A stretch of 46,513 bases of DNA from Verrucomicrobiota bacterium (GTDB taxonomy: Bacteria; Verrucomicrobiota; Verrucomicrobiia; Verrucomicrobiales; Akkermansiaceae): the NCBI GenBank assembly GCA_004293285.1, contig RDYF01000035.1, forward strand, positions 877 through 47,389. Direction: 5' to 3'. How positions within the stretch are numbered: position 1 is the first letter of the stretch; every line of letters begins with the position of its first letter. The notes below the pieces were generated by a model. It ran no database searches. It had not been told where the DNA came from and saw only the letters and a program-made list of their open reading frames with translations. Of this stretch, positions 44,456-46,513 are shown one piece after another. Both the position numbers and the translations under genes were made by a program.

Positions 44456-45112
44456 ATGAAGAACAAACTTTTCTTGTTGATTCCCCTCTGCGGTTTGATG
44501 ATTTCGTGCGCTCAAGACAGCATGTCTGGCGATGTTTACTCGCGCAATGAAGCTCGCTTGGGCCAAAGTGTGCAGACGGGCCGCGTCACCAATGTGCGAT
44601 TTGTCAAAATCGAAGGTGGCAATCAACTCGGTTCGATCGCAGGCGCAGTCGCGGGTGGTGTTCTCGGCAGCAATGTCGGACATGGCGATTTGTCAAATCA
44701 GGCAGGCTCCATTGGCGGCGCGTTAGCAGGTGCTGCACTTGGTTCACAAGTACAACAGAAAATGGGCTCACGTCAGGGCATGGAAGTGACTGTGCGTCTT
44801 GATTCCGGTGGCTCGGTTGCCGTCGTGCAAGAAGTCAACCGCAAGAACCCCTCAACTCCGGCGGCGCGATGCGCGTGGCTTACTAATCTCCGCCGATACC
44901 GTGAAACAAGCCTCTTGGGTTCTTTGCCCAAGGGGCTTTTTGCTTTGTTTGTCTATGCTGGAAAAGATGTGCCAGCTCAAATCAATCTCACACGAAGACG
45001 CGAAGCCACGAAGAGAAGACGAATCCGACTTCGCCGAGAAAATCGAAAGCCATTTCCAGTAAATGCTCGCGGATCTCCCCATATGCAACAAATCTTTACT
45101 TTGATCCCTTGA
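44456..45112 (+). CDS. Glycine-zipper lipoprotein; C-terminus frameshifted
   Basis: 218 residues as it reads now. A lipobox (L-M-I-S-C, cysteine 18) marks an outer-membrane lipoprotein of the SlyB/Rick17kDa type. The glycine zipper lies at about 57-95 (G-S-I-A-G-A-V-A-G-G-V-L-G and G-G-A-L-A-G-A-A-L-G-S). The normal end of this family is a short basic barrel tail. Here that tail reads S-G-G-A-M-R-V-A-Y-stop in another frame (stop 44884-44886), whereas the annotated frame runs on for 75 more unrelated residues through a rho-independent terminator. A small deletion with loss of frame just before 44860 is likely. Product may still work, as the zipper is intact. Confidence 0.75.
   Translation: MKNKLFLLIPLCGLMISCAQDSMSGDVYSRNEARLGQSVQTGRVTNVRFVKIEGGNQLGSIAGAVAGGVLGSNVGHGDLSNQAGSIGGALAGAALGSQVQQKMGSRQGMEVTVRLDSGGSVAVVQEVNRKNPSTPAARCAWLTNLRRYRETSLLGSLPKGLFALFVYAGKDVPAQINLTRRREATKRRRIRLRRENRKPFPVNARGSPHMQQIFTLIP
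44908..44941 (+). terminator. Rho-independent terminator inside the extended glycine-zipper frame
   Basis: AGCCTCTTGGG (44909-44919) and CCCAAGGGGCT (44927-44937) pair with one G-U, loop TTCTTTG, followed by TTTTT. It stands 22 bases after the out-of-frame stop at 44886, where the original gene probably ended. Confidence 0.88.
44984..45020. repeat. Short-period GAAG repeat tract
   Basis: ACGAAG-type units occur in close succession: ACACGAAG, ACGCGAAG, CCACGAAG, then AGAAG. This low-complexity string lies behind the terminator and resembles intergenic repeats seen in many environmental bacteria. It is read in frame only because the upstream gene lost its stop. Confidence 0.4.
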
Positions 45113-45171
45113 AATGAAAGAAAAGATCAAAATTGTTTAATTTTGCTTGATCGAATGCAACAAATCTTTAC
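45083..45171. repeat. 17-bp direct repeats upstream of the Fic gene
   Basis: ATGCAACAAATCTTTAC stands at 45083-45099 and again at 45155-45171, 72 bases apart. A shorter relative (CAAATCTTTA) recurs behind the Fic gene near 46397. The tract between is AT-rich. They may be operator sites for the winged-helix tail of the Fic protein or a footprint of a duplication or insertion event. Confidence 0.6.
45128..45145. promoter_or_regulatory. Inverted repeat between the direct repeats
   Basis: CAAAATT (45128-45134) and AATTTTG (45139-45145) pair around GTTT, with weaker GAT/ATC pairing outside. The element is AT-rich and 66 bases before the Fic start. It is probably an operator or promoter element; a terminator is less likely because the stem has hardly any GC. 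Confidence 0.4.
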
Positions 45172-45211
45172 AAGTTGCTCAGCAATTAAACAAAAGAACG
45201 GTTTTCTTTAC

Positions 45212-46384
45212 ATGAAGCGAGGAATTACAGGCCACTATTTGTCGATTAGTACCACCGGAGAGAAAGCCTCGGCCTTCGTACCTCATCCCTTACCTCCAGA
45301 GCCGCCACTGGCGATTGATGGTGAGCTGGGGGCTTTATTGGACGCCGCATCCACTGCCCTGGGGCGCTTGGACGGTGTTTCACTCCTCTTACCTGATCCT
45401 AGTCTGTTTCTTTACTCCTATGTCCGAAAAGAAGCTGTGCTTTCTTCGCAGATTGAAGGCACGCAATCTTCCCTTTCGGATCTCCTCAGCCACGAGTTGG
45501 AAAACACTCCCGCAGGCTTGGAAGAAGATGCTGCCGAGGTTTCTTGCTACGTCGATGCGATGCAGCATGGGCTGGAGCTTTTGAAGAAAGGCGAGCCGCT
45601 TTCCTTGCGAATGATACGCGACATCCATCGAATTTTGCTATCTCACGGAAAAGGCAGTGGCAAGATGCCTGGAGATTTTCGCACAAGCCAGAATTGGATC
45701 GGTGGCTCGCGTCCAGGCACGGCCCGCTTTGTGCCACCACCTCCCGAAATGGTCATGAATGCCATGGGAGCACTGGAACTTTTTCTTCACGACCAACCGG
45801 TGAAAACCCGCCCACTGCTGAAGGCAGCGCTTGCTCACGTGCAATTTGAAACGATTCATCCCTTCCTTGATGGTAATGGACGTCTCGGTCGATTGCTCAT
45901 CACCTTCATCCTCTGTGCGGAAGGCGTGCTGGATTCTCCGATGCTCTATCTCTCTCTCTATCTGAAAAAAAATCGTGCTGAATACTACCGACTCCTTCAG
46001 GAAATCCGCATTTCGGGCGATTGGGAAGAGTGGCTCACGTTTTTCCTCACCGGCGTTCTCGAAACCTCGCGTGCCGCCACTCAGACCGCTCGCGATTTGC
46101 TCCAGCTCTTTGACTGTGATGCGAAAACCCTCCAATCCGAGGCTTCATCAGCGATCCGCCTCCATCAACATCTTCAGCGCCGTCCCATCACCAGTGTCCC
46201 GCAAGCTTCACGCGCGCTAGGAGTTTCCACGCCTACCGCCACGAAGGCAATTGCAACCCTAGAAAAACGCGGAATCATTCACGAAATTACCGGACAGAAC
46301 TACCGCAAACTTTACGCCTACCGCAGTTACCTCGATATCCTCCACGCTGATACTCTCGAATCCACTTCGCCCACTGATCACTGA
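45212..46384 (+). CDS. Fic-family protein (AMPylase type) with C-terminal winged helix
   Basis: 390 residues. The Fic motif H-P-F-L-D-G-N-G-R-L-G-R at 216-227 is intact. The autoinhibitory motif S-x-x-x-E-G is seen at S78-E82-G83 (class II Fic, inhibitory helix in front of the Fic core). An N-terminal Fic_N-type domain (about 25-110) precedes it, and the C-terminus (about 305-375) is a winged helix: S-V-P-Q-A-S-R-A-L-G-V-S-T-P-T-A-T-K. Class II Fic enzymes transfer AMP from ATP to a hydroxyl of a target protein. The winged helix suggests that it binds DNA, perhaps its own promoter repeats. ATG 45212 is the better start; an upstream reading to 45143 consists of repeat sequence. Confidence 0.9.
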   Translation: MKRGITGHYLSISTTGEKASAFVPHPLPPEPPLAIDGELGALLDAASTALGRLDGVSLLLPDPSLFLYSYVRKEAVLSSQIEGTQSSLSDLLSHELENTPAGLEEDAAEVSCYVDAMQHGLELLKKGEPLSLRMIRDIHRILLSHGKGSGKMPGDFRTSQNWIGGSRPGTARFVPPPPEMVMNAMGALELFLHDQPVKTRPLLKAALAHVQFETIHPFLDGNGRLGRLLITFILCAEGVLDSPMLYLSLYLKKNRAEYYRLLQEIRISGDWEEWLTFFLTGVLETSRAATQTARDLLQLFDCDAKTLQSEASSAIRLHQHLQRRPITSVPQASRALGVSTPTATKAIATLEKRGIIHEITGQNYRKLYAYRSYLDILHADTLESTSPTDH

Positions 46385-46444
46385 CTTCAGTCCGTCAAAT
46401 CTTTAGTGACAAAGGATCACTCCATAACAATCCCTTTTCCCACC

Positions 46445-46513
46445 ATGCTTAAGAAATCAAAAGAAAGCACCGATTTACGGCGGAAGCTGAGTGCACGCGC
46501 GATTGTGAAAGAA
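46445..46513 (+). CDS. Start of an unrecognised gene (3' truncated)
   Basis: An ATG opens a frame that stays open for 23 codons to the window end, giving a very basic, lysine/arginine-rich peptide start (M-L-K-K-S-K-E). No Shine-Dalgarno is obvious, and too little sequence is left for a function. It follows the Fic gene by 60 bases. Confidence 0.3.
   Translation, partial: MLKKSKESTDLRRKLSARAIVKE

Noticed and set aside
45143..45211. An N-terminal extension of the Fic protein
   Set aside because: It would cover the second 17-bp repeat and AT-rich control sequence; the Fic_N domain begins behind 45212.
1..46513. tRNA, rRNA and CRISPR elements
   Set aside because: The gaps between genes are short and were read by eye on both strands; no cloverleaf, rRNA signature or spaced repeat array was found. 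A tRNA/Rfam scan would settle it.

Overview
The window reads as chromosomal DNA of a free-living, saprophytic bacterium, most likely a member of Verrucomicrobiota. This is inferred from gene content, with no database search. The supporting set is a PEP-CTERM exosortase substrate, a DUF1501 / DUF1549-DUF1553 (Planctomycete-type cytochrome c) pair, a long-form IspG, an orphan HPr kinase and many secreted glycosidases. No rRNA, tRNA or CRISPR array was seen, and no phage or insertion sequence.

Layout. 1-5631: the end of a xylulokinase-like FGGY kinase, a beta-hydroxyacid dehydrogenase, a secreted RlpA/DPBB-like protein, a GH5-like secreted hydrolase and a secreted beta-helix protein. 5641-7785 (minus): a tightly coupled operon of Hsp33, glucosyl-3-phosphoglycerate synthase and a GNAT acetyltransferase, which looks like stress or compatible-solute functions. 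7908-10036 (plus): YqeY, exonuclease III and a MoxR ATPase. 10043-14207: a Tat-exported TIM-barrel isomerase-like protein, an overlapping ECF sigma / membrane protein / PDZ protein trio, and hisS.

14324-25824 is a carbohydrate-utilisation region. It holds an AraC regulator divergent from a PEP-CTERM protein, followed by a GH29-like glycosidase, an L-fucose/L-arabinose-isomerase-like enzyme, a 1229-residue GH106-like glycosidase, a GPH-type sugar transporter and a secreted esterase. A plausible reading is that a deoxy-sugar or pentose-containing glycan is trimmed and de-esterified, the sugar imported and then isomerised. The exact sugar cannot be read from the sequence.

25868-33752 is mostly housekeeping: hprK, CCA-adding/poly(A) polymerase family, an SLC13-type permease, a methyltransferase, dnaN, an MFS transporter and an ArsC/Spx-like protein. 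33765-38480 (minus) is the DUF1553 cytochrome lipoprotein followed by its DUF1501 partner. 38539-42592 holds a DUF2721 membrane protein, ispG, a GT9 heptosyltransferase-like enzyme and a CBM9-like protein. 42735-46513 holds a DUF1287-like protein, a DUF1460 amidase-like protein, a glycine-zipper lipoprotein whose C-terminus appears frameshifted, a Fic protein preceded by repeats, and the start of an unrecognised gene.

The most notable anomalies are the glycine-zipper gene, which now reads through its own terminator, and the sugar transporter, which seems to lack the third transmembrane helix. No clearly new multi-gene system was found. The best candidates for undescribed biology are the 14.3-25.8 kb glycan locus and the sigma/PDZ trio.
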